This document shows positions 1 to 8,095 of a DNA stretch of 64,000 bases, in pieces. The notes beneath the pieces were generated by a model. That model was not told the DNA's origin. It worked only from the letters and a program-made list of their open reading frames with translations, and did no database searches. The position numbers and the translations under genes were made by a program. The stretch comes from UBA4615 sp046046245 (GTDB lineage Bacteria; Pseudomonadota; Gammaproteobacteria; Burkholderiales; Burkholderiaceae_E). How positions within the stretch are numbered: position 1 is the stretch's first letter; the number at the start of each line of letters is the position of its first letter. The stretch is taken from contig JBJOKE010000045.1 of the NCBI GenBank assembly GCA_046046245.1, forward strand, positions 1-64,000, given 5' to 3'.

Positions 1-812
1 TGGAAAGGGGTCTCGCAGACGGCGACGACGGGCAGGCCGCCGACGGTGTCGACGCGTGCCTGGATCAGGTCGTAGAGGAAGATGTCGGGCAGGAAGAAGA
101 TCGAGGCGGTGGTGTCGCGCAGTTCGTCGAGCAGCTTCAGGATGCGGGGCTGCGAGGCCATCGGCAGTGCGATGTAGATCTGGTCGACGCGGTTCGCGCG
201 GACGAAGTCGGCCACCGAGGACAGCCGCCCGTGGATCGGTGCCTCGAGCTCGCCACCCAGCCGGTCGGCCTCGCGGTCGTCGAAGAACGCGCTGACTCGG
301 ATCTGCGAGATCGGGTCGGCGACCACCTGGCGGGCGAGTGCGCGGCCCATGCCGTTGGCGCCGATGACGACGGCGACCTGCTCGCGGCGCAGCGCGACCA
401 GGCGGGGCAGCACCCAAGGCGTGAGCAGGTGGACCGCCGCCTGGGCCAGCGGGGTCGCGATGACCCAGGCGGCCACGAGGTTCGGATCGAAGGCCCGGAT
501 CATGTCGGTGGCGAGGCCGAGCGCGAGCAGCACGGCGACCACCAGCGCCCAGGTCGAAGCGATGCGTCGGACGACCGCGCGCGGCTGGCGCATGAACGCG
601 AGTTCGCCGGGGTAGGTGAGCGCGAATGCGAAGACGCCGAGCAGCGCGACGTCGCGCGACAGGTCCCCCCCCGCGAGCGCGTTGATGCCGAACAGGCAGG
701 CCACCGCGATCAGCGGGTCGGCAACCCGGCCCAGGGTGCCCAGGATGCTGCGACCCCCCGTCCGCACCTGAGCGGTCGGGACGGGCAGGCTACGGGGCAG
801 TTGTGCGGCCAT
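1..812 (-). CDS. Undecaprenyl-phosphate sugar phosphotransferase, N-terminal part (truncated by window edge)
   Basis: Translating the minus strand from the ATG at 812 gives an open frame of about 270 codons that runs off the window at base 1. The protein starts MAAQLPRSLP and has several hydrophobic segments in its first 130 residues. A Rossmann-like part follows, with VVIGANGMGRALA, FFDDRE and VDQIYIALP. This is the N-terminal half of the polyprenyl glycosylphosphotransferase family (WcaJ/EpsB type), which transfers a hexose-1-phosphate to undecaprenyl phosphate at the inner membrane to start exopolysaccharide repeat-unit assembly. The C-terminal bacterial sugar transferase domain lies outside the window, so catalytic residues cannot be checked. 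It is divergent from epsL, which fits an exopolysaccharide locus. The family is confident; the sugar specificity is unknown. Confidence 0.85.
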   Translation of the reverse strand, partial: MAAQLPRSLPVPTAQVRTGGRSILGTLGRVADPLIAVACLFGINALAGGDLSRDVALLGVFAFALTYPGELAFMRQPRAVVRRIASTWALVVAVLLALGLATDMIRAFDPNLVAAWVIATPLAQAAVHLLTPWVLPRLVALRREQVAVVIGANGMGRALARQVVADPISQIRVSAFFDDREADRLGGELEAPIHGRLSSVADFVRANRVDQIYIALPMASQPRILKLLDELRDTTASIFFLPDIFLYDLIQARVDTVGGLPVVAVCETPF

Positions 813-934
813 CGTGTGTTGGATTCGCTGCGGGAAGCTGGTAGGTTTCGGGCTGCCGAAACGGGGCCCACCGATCATCGGTCGCAATCGACCGTTCGCG
901 TGTGCGATTGTTCTCAACCGCCTCCAGGACCAAG

Positions 935-2152
935 ATGCCCACGTCACCTCTCCTGCACCGGATCGCGGCCGGCGCGATCGCTGCGACGCCGCTGCTGACC
1001 CTCGCCCAGCCGGTCTCGATGCCTACCCAGGTCAGCGACGTGCTGAGCTTCGAGGCCGCGGCGAGCGTCGAGAACCGCAGCAACCTGTTCCGCACCCCGG
1101 TCGGCACGCGCGACACGCTCTTCCGCGGCCTGCTGGGCGCGCGCTTCGAGCGCGAGGTGAGCCTCCAGCGCTTCACGCTGTACGGCAACGTGCAGCCGGT
1201 GAAGTACCTCGACAATTCGCAGTACGACTACCTGGGCTACAACTTCGGCGGCCGCTGGGACTGGGAGGTCGGCCGCCCGGTGTTCGGCACGGTGCTCGCC
1301 AACTACCTGCACGACCAGTCGGCGTTCGATGTCGTCGGCGCCCGGGTCAACAACCTGCGCGACCTGGTCACGCTGCGGGCGCTCGCCGGCTTCCGGATGA
1401 CGCAGAGCTGGGCCCTGATCGGCGCGGTCGACTACCTCAGCCTCGACAACTCGGCGCTGTCGGTGCGGCCGGCCAACTTCAACGCCAACGGCGTCGAGGG
1501 CGGGGTCCGGTACTACCCGGGTTCGGCCATCGACATGGACTTCGTCTACCGGCGCGAGAACGGCAACTACCCGAACCGGCAGGTGTTCGACGCCAACGGC
1601 AACCTGCTGCCCGCGGCGATCGACAACGCCTACTCCCAGGACGCGCTGCTCTGGCGCCTGAACTACCGGCCGAACGAGGCGACCCGCTACGGCGGCACGA
1701 TCGGGTACACGCGCCGCAACTACGAGACGCTGGCACAGCGGAACTTCTCGGGCATCACCGGGCGCTTCGACATCGAGTTCCCGCTCAGCGGCGCGATCAC
1801 GATGCGGGGCGCGATCTTCAACAGCATCGACATGGCCGAGTTGCTGAACGCCAACTACACCCGATCGACGGGCTTCAGCCTGCGTCCGACCTGGGGGCTG
1901 ACGGCGCGGGTGTCGCTCGAGGGCGTGCTCGACTACAGCGTGCGTCGCTTCGAGGGCGATCCGGGCTTCGTGATCACCGGCGCCCCGGTCAGGCAGGACA
2001 AGCTCACCGACCTCGGCCTCCGGGTCAACTACGAGCTGGCGCGCCGCATCTTCCTCTACGGGGAGCTGCGTCGCCTCGACCGCACGTCGAACTACGCCGG
2101 CAACGACTTCACCGACAACTGGTTCGGCGTGGGCGTGCGCGCCGCGTTCTGA
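935..2152 (+). CDS. epsL: EpsL-type outer-membrane beta-barrel exopolysaccharide protein
   Basis: This 405-residue secreted protein resembles EpsL, the predicted outer-membrane beta-barrel of exosortase-associated exopolysaccharide loci. Residues 1-26 form a signal peptide ending near LLTLAQP. The rest is made of alternating aromatic/polar strands (for example GGTIGYTRRNYE, FDIEFPLSG), and the chain ends in a beta-barrel-like GVGVRAAF with a terminal Phe. I prefer the ATG at 935, which has a weak purine stretch (CCAGGACCAAG) before it; an in-frame GTG at 902 would add 11 residues in front of the signal peptide. It lies upstream of epsE on the same strand with a 148-bp gap. It probably assists polymer export across the outer membrane. 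The assignment rests on overall character and context. Confidence 0.75.
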   Translation: MPTSPLLHRIAAGAIAATPLLTLAQPVSMPTQVSDVLSFEAAASVENRSNLFRTPVGTRDTLFRGLLGARFEREVSLQRFTLYGNVQPVKYLDNSQYDYLGYNFGGRWDWEVGRPVFGTVLANYLHDQSAFDVVGARVNNLRDLVTLRALAGFRMTQSWALIGAVDYLSLDNSALSVRPANFNANGVEGGVRYYPGSAIDMDFVYRRENGNYPNRQVFDANGNLLPAAIDNAYSQDALLWRLNYRPNEATRYGGTIGYTRRNYETLAQRNFSGITGRFDIEFPLSGAITMRGAIFNSIDMAELLNANYTRSTGFSLRPTWGLTARVSLEGVLDYSVRRFEGDPGFVITGAPVRQDKLTDLGLRVNYELARRIFLYGELRRLDRTSNYAGNDFTDNWFGVGVRAAF

Positions 2153-2300
2153 CCGGAGCGCGCCGCGCCGGGCTCGGCCGGTGTGGCGCGTTGCGGATTC
2201 GGTCACGCGGCCGGTCCGCCCCTGCGTTTACGATAGCGGCTCCAGCAAGAAGGCGGCGGTCCCCGGGGGACGCCCGCCTCCCTGACAAGGCGTCGCACGC

Positions 2301-3155
2301 ATGACCATCTCGATCGGTACCCGCATCCAACGGGCGCTCGCCCTCGCCGCGACCGCGCTCGCGCTGCTCGCAGGACTCGCGCAGGCGCCCGCCGCCGCGC
2401 AGCAGCCGCCGACCGCCGAAGCCGCCCGCGACGACTACCTGCTCGGCCCCGGCGACGCGATCCGCATCCAGGTCTTCCAGAATCCGGACCTGACCGTCGA
2501 GGCGCGGGTCTCGGAGGCCGGCGTGATCTCCTTCCCCCTGCTCGGTGCCCTGCGGATCGGCGGCCTGTCGCCCACCGCGGTCGAGCGGCTGATCGGACAG
2601 CGGCTGCGCGACGGCAAGTACCTGCAGAACCCGCAGGTCACGGTGAACGTCACCACCTTCCGCAGCCAGCAGGTCTCGGTGCTGGGCAACGTCGCGCGTC
2701 CCGGCCGCTACCCGCTCGAGACCACCGGCATGCGCCTGTCCGAGGTGCTGTCGCTCGCCGGCGGCGTCGCCGCCACCGGTGCCGACGAGGTGGTGCTGGT
2801 CACCACGCGTGGCGGCAAGCCGATGCGCCTGGAGATCGACCTGGTCGACATGTTCGCGTCGGGCGACCTGAGCAAGGACCCGCAGATGCAGGCCGGCGAC
2901 GTCATCTACGTGAACCGCGCGCCGCAGTACTACATCTACGGCCAGGTATCCCGCCCCGGCATGTACGAGGTCGACCGCGGGCTGACGCTGGCCCAGGCGA
3001 TCGCCAAGGGCGGCGGCCTGACCCTGCGCGGCACCGACCGCAACGTCCGTGTCCACCGCCGCTACGGCAACAAGCAGATCCAGATCCTCGAGCCGAAGCT
3101 CGACGATCCGATCCGGCCGGGCGACCTGGTCTTCGTCCGCGAGAGCGTGTTCTGA
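2301..3155 (+). CDS. epsE: Polysaccharide export outer-membrane protein EpsE (Wza family)
   Basis: This 284-residue periplasmic/outer-membrane protein has an N-terminal signal peptide (residues 1-33, ending AAAQQPP). A polysaccharide-export domain follows, beginning DYLLGPGDAIRIQVFQNPDLT at about residue 45. Two SLBB-type beta-grasp modules come next, with signatures VSVLGNVARPGRYPL near 135 and YYIYGQVSRPGMYEV near 212. Family members form the outer-membrane channel for exopolysaccharide or capsule. It lacks the long C-terminal extension of E. coli Wza, consistent with the shorter EpsE subgroup. A TACGAT -10-like hexamer lies at 2229-2234. The next gene is an unrelated signalling protein, not the expected co-polymerase (EpsF) or tyrosine kinase (EpsG). 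Confidence 0.9.
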   Translation: MTISIGTRIQRALALAATALALLAGLAQAPAAAQQPPTAEAARDDYLLGPGDAIRIQVFQNPDLTVEARVSEAGVISFPLLGALRIGGLSPTAVERLIGQRLRDGKYLQNPQVTVNVTTFRSQQVSVLGNVARPGRYPLETTGMRLSEVLSLAGGVAATGADEVVLVTTRGGKPMRLEIDLVDMFASGDLSKDPQMQAGDVIYVNRAPQYYIYGQVSRPGMYEVDRGLTLAQAIAKGGGLTLRGTDRNVRVHRRYGNKQIQILEPKLDDPIRPGDLVFVRESVF

Positions 3156-3203
3156 CGCTCCGGGGGCCGCGGCGCCGCGGCCCCGACGGACGATCCGCTC
3201 CCG

Positions 3204-3234
3204 CGCGGGCGCCTTCGGGCGCCCGCGTCGTTTT
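3204..3234 (+). terminator. Rho-independent terminator after epsE
   Basis: A perfect 10-bp stem (CGCGGGCGCC / GGCGCCCGCG, 3204-3213 with 3218-3227) closes a UUCG tetraloop and is followed by TCGTTTT. A separate 22-bp perfect palindrome at 3163-3184 lies just before it and may act as a further hairpin. Confidence 0.8.
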
Positions 3235-3366
3235 CGGAGCCGCCGCGCGTGGCCGGGGGGCCCGTCGGGCGGACCTCGGAGGCCGCCCGTCCGACGCCCC
3301 GACTTCGGGCTCGGCCGACGCCGTCCGACGTCGATAATCGTGACATCCGTCACCACACGACCGACG

Positions 3367-4596
3367 ATGTCAGGACACGACCAGGCCTTCCTCGGCCGCC
3401 AACCGATCGTCGACCGCACCGGCGAGCTGCTCGGCTACGAGCTGCTCTACCGCGCGCGGGCGACCGACGAGCGCGCCTGCTTCGAGGACGGCCATGCCGC
3501 GAGCCTGCACGTGCTGTCCACGCTGCTGCACGATCTCGGCGCGCTCCAGGTGCTCGCCGGCCGCCAGGCCTTCATCAACGTCGATCCGGATTCGCTGCGC
3601 GACGCCGGCGCGCTCGTGCTGCTGAATCCGCGCCGCACGGTGCTCGAGCTGACCCGGCTCGCACCGCTGGACGCCGGGCTGCAGGAGCGGCTCCGGATGC
3701 TGCGCGAGATGGGTTTCGGCGTGGCCGTCCCCGCCGCGCCGCCGATCGAGTCGCTCGCCCCGTGGCTGCCGCTGGCCAGCCACCTGAAGGTCGACCTGCA
3801 GGCGGTGCCCGACCCGCAGCTCGACGTCCTGGTGACCGCGCTGCGCTACGGCGACCACGTGCTGGTGGCCGAGAAGGTCGAGACCGAGGCGCAGGCGCGC
3901 CGCTGCGTCGCGCTCGGCTTCCATGCGCTGCAGGGCTGGCACGTCGGCCGTCCCGAGGTCATGGGCAGCGTGCGGCTCGGGGTGCGTCACGCGGTCGTCC
4001 GGCGCGTGCTCGCGAAGCTCGGCGAGGGCACCGCTCCCGCCGCGCTCGAGCCGCTCTTCCGCGTGGATGCAGCGCTGTGCTGGCGGCTGCTGCGCTACAC
4101 CGCCGCGTCGAACTTCGGCATGATGATCCCGGTCGACTCGCTCGCGCATGCGCTCGAGCTGGTCGGTTCGCGCCGTCTCGGCCGCTGGCTGCAGCTGCTG
4201 CTCAACACGGTCGAGGAGCCGTCGGCCGCGGCCGACGCGCTCGGCCGCACCGCGGTGTTCCGCGGTCGGATGCTCGAGATGATCGGTGCGGAGTACTTCG
4301 ACGGCACCGACTGCGACAACCTGTTCCTCGTCGGCGCGCTGTCGATGCTGCCGGCGATGCTGATGCAGCCGATGGCCCAGGCGATCGCGTCGCTCGCGCT
4401 GCCCGAGGCCGTCGGCGACGCGCTCACGATGCGCCAGGGCCGCTACGGCCCGCTGCTCGACCTCGCCGAGGCCCTCGAGTCGGGCACGCCCGAGCGCGTC
4501 GAGGCGCTGTGCGACACCCTCACGATCTCGAGCCGGACGCTGTCGCGCGCCCGGCGCTCCGCCCAGGCCGCGGTTCAGGAGGCCGCGCTAGCATGA
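3367..4596 (+). CDS. EAL-HDOD (YuxH-type) signalling protein, degenerate EAL domain, copy 1
   Basis: This 409-residue cytoplasmic protein joins an N-terminal EAL-like domain (about residues 5-205) to a C-terminal HDOD domain (about 210-400). The EAL part keeps the ExLxR signature (E25 of YELLYR), KVDL and AEKVETEAQA. The position of the metal-binding DDFGTG loop is occupied by VPAAPPIES, so c-di-GMP phosphodiesterase activity is unlikely. The HDOD part carries the family's LLRYTAASNFG and LARWL-like segments. The start is the ATG at 3367, where similarity begins (MSGHDQAFLGRQPIVDR); a GATAAT -10-like box lies at 3333-3338. It overlaps the next, paralogous gene by 4 bp (ATGA). Proteins of this class usually act as non-enzymatic partners in motility, biofilm or stress signalling; that role is inferred here. 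Confidence 0.88.
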   Translation: MSGHDQAFLGRQPIVDRTGELLGYELLYRARATDERACFEDGHAASLHVLSTLLHDLGALQVLAGRQAFINVDPDSLRDAGALVLLNPRRTVLELTRLAPLDAGLQERLRMLREMGFGVAVPAAPPIESLAPWLPLASHLKVDLQAVPDPQLDVLVTALRYGDHVLVAEKVETEAQARRCVALGFHALQGWHVGRPEVMGSVRLGVRHAVVRRVLAKLGEGTAPAALEPLFRVDAALCWRLLRYTAASNFGMMIPVDSLAHALELVGSRRLGRWLQLLLNTVEEPSAAADALGRTAVFRGRMLEMIGAEYFDGTDCDNLFLVGALSMLPAMLMQPMAQAIASLALPEAVGDALTMRQGRYGPLLDLAEALESGTPERVEALCDTLTISSRTLSRARRSAQAAVQEAALA

Positions 4597-5873
4597 CCGT
4601 CACCGTGATCCCGTCCCCGTCCGCCTTGGCCGCCGAGGCCTTCATCGAGCAGCCCGGCGCCTTCCTCGGCCGGCAGCCGATCCTCGACCGGAACCAGCAG
4701 CTGATCGGCTACGAACTGCTGTATCGCCCGGACGCGGTCACCCAGGAAGCCCTGGTCACCGACGACAACTACGCGAGCGTGGTGGTGGTGGCCGCGCTGC
4801 TGCAGGATCTCGGCATCGACCAGGTCCTCGGCGGGAAGCTCGGCTTCGTCAACGTCGGCGCCGAGACGCTCGGGCCCGACTCGCCGCTCGGCCTGCTCGA
4901 TCCGAAGCACACGGTGCTCGAGCTCCCGTCGAAGCTCGCCGCCGACGCCGCCGTGATCGCGCGGGTCGCCGAGCTGCGCAAGCAGGGCTACGGCATCGCG
5001 GTCACCGTCGACTCGCCGTCGGTCGTCCGCCAGCCGCTGTTCGCGCTGACCACGCATGCGAAGGTCGACCTGCTGCACGTGCCGATGGAGCAGCTGCCGC
5101 TGGTGATGAAGCTGCTGAAGGCCGCCGGCGGCCGCCGGCTGCTGGTGGCCGAGAAGGTCGAGACCCGGCAGCAGGCCGCCACCTGCCTGCAGCTCGGCTT
5201 CGACTGCCTGCAGGGCTTCTACTTCGCGAGGCCGGAGACGCTGTCCGCCCGCAAGCTCGAGCCGGCCCGCGCCGCCGTGATGCACGCGATCAAGCTGCTG
5301 CTTCGCAATGCCGACGTCGTCGAGATCGATGCCGCGCTCAAGCGCGACGTCGCGCTGTCGGTGAAGCTGCTGCGCTACATGAACTCGGCGGGCATGGGCC
5401 TGTCGACGAGGATCGACTCGCTCAAGCACGCGATCACGCTGCTCGGCTACCAGAAGCTCGCGCGCTGGCTGACGCTGCTGCTCGCGTCGACCGAGAGCAA
5501 GGACCCGACCGCGCCGCTGCTCGCCCGCACCGCGATCATCCGCGGTCGGCTGATGGAGCTGCTCGGCGAGGGCCGCTTCGAGGCCGGCCAGGGCGACAAC
5601 CTCTTCATCGCCGGCACATTCTCGCTGCTGCCGGCGATGCTGATGGTGCCGATGGCGCAGGCGCTCGAGGAGCTCGACCTGCCGAAGGCGGTGGCCGACG
5701 GCCTGCTGCATCGGACCGGCGAGTTCGCGCCGCTGCTGAAGCTCGCCGAGGCCTGCGAGGACCCGTCGCTCGCCGGCGTCGCGCAGCTGTGCAAGGACCT
5801 CGACATCTCGCCGAAGGCGCTGAACCTGGCGCAGATGCAGGCGACCGACTGGGTGTCCCAGCTGGGCATCTGA
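4593..5873 (+). CDS. EAL-HDOD (YuxH-type) signalling protein, degenerate EAL domain, copy 2
   Basis: This 426-residue paralogue of the preceding gene is translationally coupled to it through an ATGA overlap. After a variable 20-residue N-terminus, the EAL-like domain begins GAFLGRQPILDR. It keeps ExLxR at 41-45, AKVDLLHVP and VAEKVETRQQA, then LQGFYFARPE. The DDFGTG metal loop is again missing (VTVDSPSVV in its place). The HDOD domain has LLRYMNSAGMGLSTRIDS and LLPAMLMVPMAQ. The two proteins align over nearly their whole length, so this is a local tandem duplication that has since diverged. Both probably bind partners or nucleotide rather than hydrolyse c-di-GMP. A terminator follows. Confidence 0.88.
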   Translation: MTVTVIPSPSALAAEAFIEQPGAFLGRQPILDRNQQLIGYELLYRPDAVTQEALVTDDNYASVVVVAALLQDLGIDQVLGGKLGFVNVGAETLGPDSPLGLLDPKHTVLELPSKLAADAAVIARVAELRKQGYGIAVTVDSPSVVRQPLFALTTHAKVDLLHVPMEQLPLVMKLLKAAGGRRLLVAEKVETRQQAATCLQLGFDCLQGFYFARPETLSARKLEPARAAVMHAIKLLLRNADVVEIDAALKRDVALSVKLLRYMNSAGMGLSTRIDSLKHAITLLGYQKLARWLTLLLASTESKDPTAPLLARTAIIRGRLMELLGEGRFEAGQGDNLFIAGTFSLLPAMLMVPMAQALEELDLPKAVADGLLHRTGEFAPLLKLAEACEDPSLAGVAQLCKDLDISPKALNLAQMQATDWVSQLGI

Positions 5874-5899
5874 GCCTGCGGGCGGCGCGCCGAACCGTC

Positions 5900-5930
5900 C
5901 GGACGGGCCCCTCGCGGGCCCGTCCGCATT
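5900..5930 (+). terminator. Terminator after the EAL-HDOD pair
   Basis: A perfect 11-bp stem (CGGACGGGCCC at 5900-5910 with GGGCCCGTCCG at 5916-5926) encloses a 5-nt loop and is followed by CATT. There is no long U-tract, but the stem is the strongest in this gap. Confidence 0.65.
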
Positions 5931-5952
5931 CCGGCGGTCGCGGGGCGTCCCG

Positions 5953-5981
5953 TCGACCCGCCGGATCGGGCCGCATAGAAT
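5953..5981 (+). promoter_or_regulatory. Candidate promoter of asparaginase, probably leaderless
   Basis: A -35-like TCGACC (5953-5958), a 17-bp spacer and -10 TAGAAT (5976-5981) lie just 6 nt before the ATG at 5988. Transcription would start at or next to the start codon. No Shine-Dalgarno sequence precedes the ATG. Confidence 0.5.
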
Positions 5982-5987
5982 CGGCCC

Positions 5988-7001
5988 ATGAACGCCCCCG
6001 CCCACGTGCCGCTCGTCGTCGCCACCCGCGGCGACGCGATCGAGAACGTCCACTACGGGTCGATCGCGGTCGTCGACCCGGCGGGCCGCCTGCGGTGGTC
6101 GGCCGGGGATCCGCGTGCGCTGACCTTCACGCGCTCGACGCTGAAGGCCTTCCAGGCGCTGCCGCTGATGCGCGACGAGGGCCCCCGGCAGTTCGGACTC
6201 GACGAGCGCGAGGTGGCGATGCTGACAGCGAGCCACTCGGGCGAGCCGTTCCACGTCGCGGCGGTCGAGGGACTGCTGCGCAAGTCGCGCAACCACTGGC
6301 GCCGGCTGAAGTGCGGCTGTCACGTGCCCTACATGTACGAGACGCTCGGCCGCACGCCGCCGCCGCACGAGAGCTTCGACCCGCGCTGGCACAACTGCTC
6401 CGGCAAGCACGCGGGCTTCCTCGCGTGGTGCACGCTGCAGGGCGAGCCCGTCGAGACCTACCTCGAGCCCTCGCACCCGCTGCAACGGCGGATCCGCGCC
6501 GAGGTGGGCGGCCTGCTCGGGCTCGAGCCCGACGCGATCGTCGGCGGCGTAGACGGCTGCAGCGCACCGAACCTCGCGCTGCCGCTCGGCGGACTGGCCC
6601 GGCTGTGGGCGCTGCTGGCCGCCGGCGGCGCGGGCGAGGCCACCGACGCGCTGCTCGACCCGCTGTTCTCGGCGATGACCGCCTACCCCGAGTACGTGTC
6701 GGGCACCGGGCGCAGCGACCTGTTCTTCATGCGGGCGGGCCGCGGCGACTGGGTCGCCAAGGTCGGCGCGGCCGGTGTGCAGGTGATCGGCGTGCGATCC
6801 CGCGGGCTGGGCATCGCGGTCAAGATCGCCGACGGTCATTCCGAAGCCCGCTTCGTCGCCGCCTTCGAGGTGCTGCGCGCGCTCGGATTGGCATCGCCCG
6901 AGGAGCCCGAGATCGGGCGCTATGCGAAGATCGTCCAGACGAATGCCGCCGGCCTGCACACCGGCGAGCTGAGGCCGGTCTTCGAGCTGGCCGCTCACTG
7001 A
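5988..7001 (+). CDS. L-asparaginase II (Rhizobium-type)
   Basis: This 337-residue protein belongs to the asparaginase II family typified by the Rhizobium etli enzyme, which hydrolyses L-asparagine to aspartate and ammonia. It is unrelated in fold to E. coli AnsA/AnsB. Recognisable family stretches are RGDAIENVHYGSIAVVD near the N-terminus, TRSTLKAFQALPL, TASHSGEPFH, WHNCSGKHAGFL, GGVDGCSAPNLALPL and MTAYPEYVSGTGRSD. Length is typical and there is no signal peptide, so it should be cytosolic. The start sits 6 nt after a TAGAAT hexamer with no ribosome-binding site, suggesting a leaderless mRNA. The next gene follows after 71 bp on the same strand. Confidence 0.9.
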   Translation: MNAPAHVPLVVATRGDAIENVHYGSIAVVDPAGRLRWSAGDPRALTFTRSTLKAFQALPLMRDEGPRQFGLDEREVAMLTASHSGEPFHVAAVEGLLRKSRNHWRRLKCGCHVPYMYETLGRTPPPHESFDPRWHNCSGKHAGFLAWCTLQGEPVETYLEPSHPLQRRIRAEVGGLLGLEPDAIVGGVDGCSAPNLALPLGGLARLWALLAAGGAGEATDALLDPLFSAMTAYPEYVSGTGRSDLFFMRAGRGDWVAKVGAAGVQVIGVRSRGLGIAVKIADGHSEARFVAAFEVLRALGLASPEEPEIGRYAKIVQTNAAGLHTGELRPVFELAAH

Positions 7002-7072
7002 CGCGAGCGGGGAGGAGGGGCCGACGCCGGCGGCCGACCGCCGCGTCCACGACCCGGCCCGCCAGACCGCTC

Positions 7073-8080
7073 ATGACCACGATCCTCGTCACCGAACCCA
7101 TCCATGCCGACGGCCTGGCGATGCTGCGCGCCCGCGCCGGCCTCGACGTCGTCGAGGGCTGGACGCTCGCCCCCGACGCGTTCCGCGCCGCCGAGGCGCG
7201 TGCGACGGCGCTGATCGTCCGCTTCCACCGCTGCGACGTGCCGTTCTTCGAGCGTGCGCCCGACCTGCGGCTCGTCGCGCGATACGGCGTGGGCGTCGAC
7301 CTGATCGACCTGCACGCCGCGCGCGACCGCGGCGTGACCGTCGCGATCACCGCCGACGCGAACACCCAGTCGGTCGTCGAGCACGCGACCTGGATGCTGC
7401 TGTCGCTGTCCAAGCCCTTCGACCGCTGGCGCGCCGGCATGGCGGGGCTGACCGCGCTCACCCGCGAGCAGTGGTCGGGGCTCACGCCGTCGCGCTACGC
7501 GTCGCGCGACGAGGGGCTGGGCGGCGAGCTCGGCGCGAAGACGCTGCTGGTCGTGGGCCTCGGGCGCATCGGCCGCCGCGTCGCGCAGGTGGCGACCGCG
7601 ATCGGCATGAAGGTCCTCGTCGTCGATCCCTACATCGACCGCGCGCCCGGGCTCGCGCTCGGCTACCGCTTCGCCGACTCGCTCGCCGAGGCGCTGCCGC
7701 AGGCCGACTACCTGACCGTCCACTGCCCGCGCAACGCCGAGACCTTCGGGATGATCGGAGCACCCGAGCTCGCGCGGCTGCCGAAGGGCGCGGCGGTGGT
7801 CAACTGCGCGCGAGGCGGCATCGTCGCCGAGGACGCGCTGGCGGCGGCGCTGGCGAGCGGGCACCTGTCGGGCGCGGGCGTCGACGTCTTCGACGCCGAG
7901 CCGCCGCCGCCCGACCACCCGCTGCTCTCGCTGCCGAACGTGTTCCTCACGCCGCACTCGGCCGCCGCGACCCGCGAGGCCGCATGGCGGATGTCGACCC
8001 ACGCCGCGCGCAACGTCCTCGACTTCCTCGACGGCCGGCTCGATCCGTCGATGGTCTATCCGGTGCCTCCGCGCCGCTGA
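7073..8080 (+). CDS. D-2-hydroxyacid dehydrogenase (PGDH-like)
   Basis: This 335-residue NAD(P)-dependent dehydrogenase reversibly converts a 2-hydroxy acid to a 2-keto acid. The nucleotide-binding fold is at about residues 157-185 (VVGLGRIGRRVAQVATAIG, then VVDPY with the Asp typical of NAD preference). The catalytic triad is visible as Arg in NCARGGIVAEDAL, Glu in DVFDAEPPPPDHPL and His in LTPHSAA. The N-terminal substrate domain contains VARYGVGVDLIDL. The start is the ATG at 7073, which gives the normal family length. It precedes an Ldh_2 oxidoreductase by 15 bp, so it is probably co-transcribed with the next two genes. The substrate is unknown; the context suggests a sugar-acid or hydroxy-acid route. 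Confidence 0.88.
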   Translation: MTTILVTEPIHADGLAMLRARAGLDVVEGWTLAPDAFRAAEARATALIVRFHRCDVPFFERAPDLRLVARYGVGVDLIDLHAARDRGVTVAITADANTQSVVEHATWMLLSLSKPFDRWRAGMAGLTALTREQWSGLTPSRYASRDEGLGGELGAKTLLVVGLGRIGRRVAQVATAIGMKVLVVDPYIDRAPGLALGYRFADSLAEALPQADYLTVHCPRNAETFGMIGAPELARLPKGAAVVNCARGGIVAEDALAAALASGHLSGAGVDVFDAEPPPPDHPLLSLPNVFLTPHSAAATREAAWRMSTHAARNVLDFLDGRLDPSMVYPVPPRR

Positions 8081-8095
8081 AAGCAGGGAGCCGGG

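Noticed and set aside
3163..3184. 22-bp perfect palindrome after epsE as an operator
   Set aside because: It sits between a stop codon and a clear terminator and is purely G/C; an extra terminator arm or chance in high-G+C DNA is simpler.
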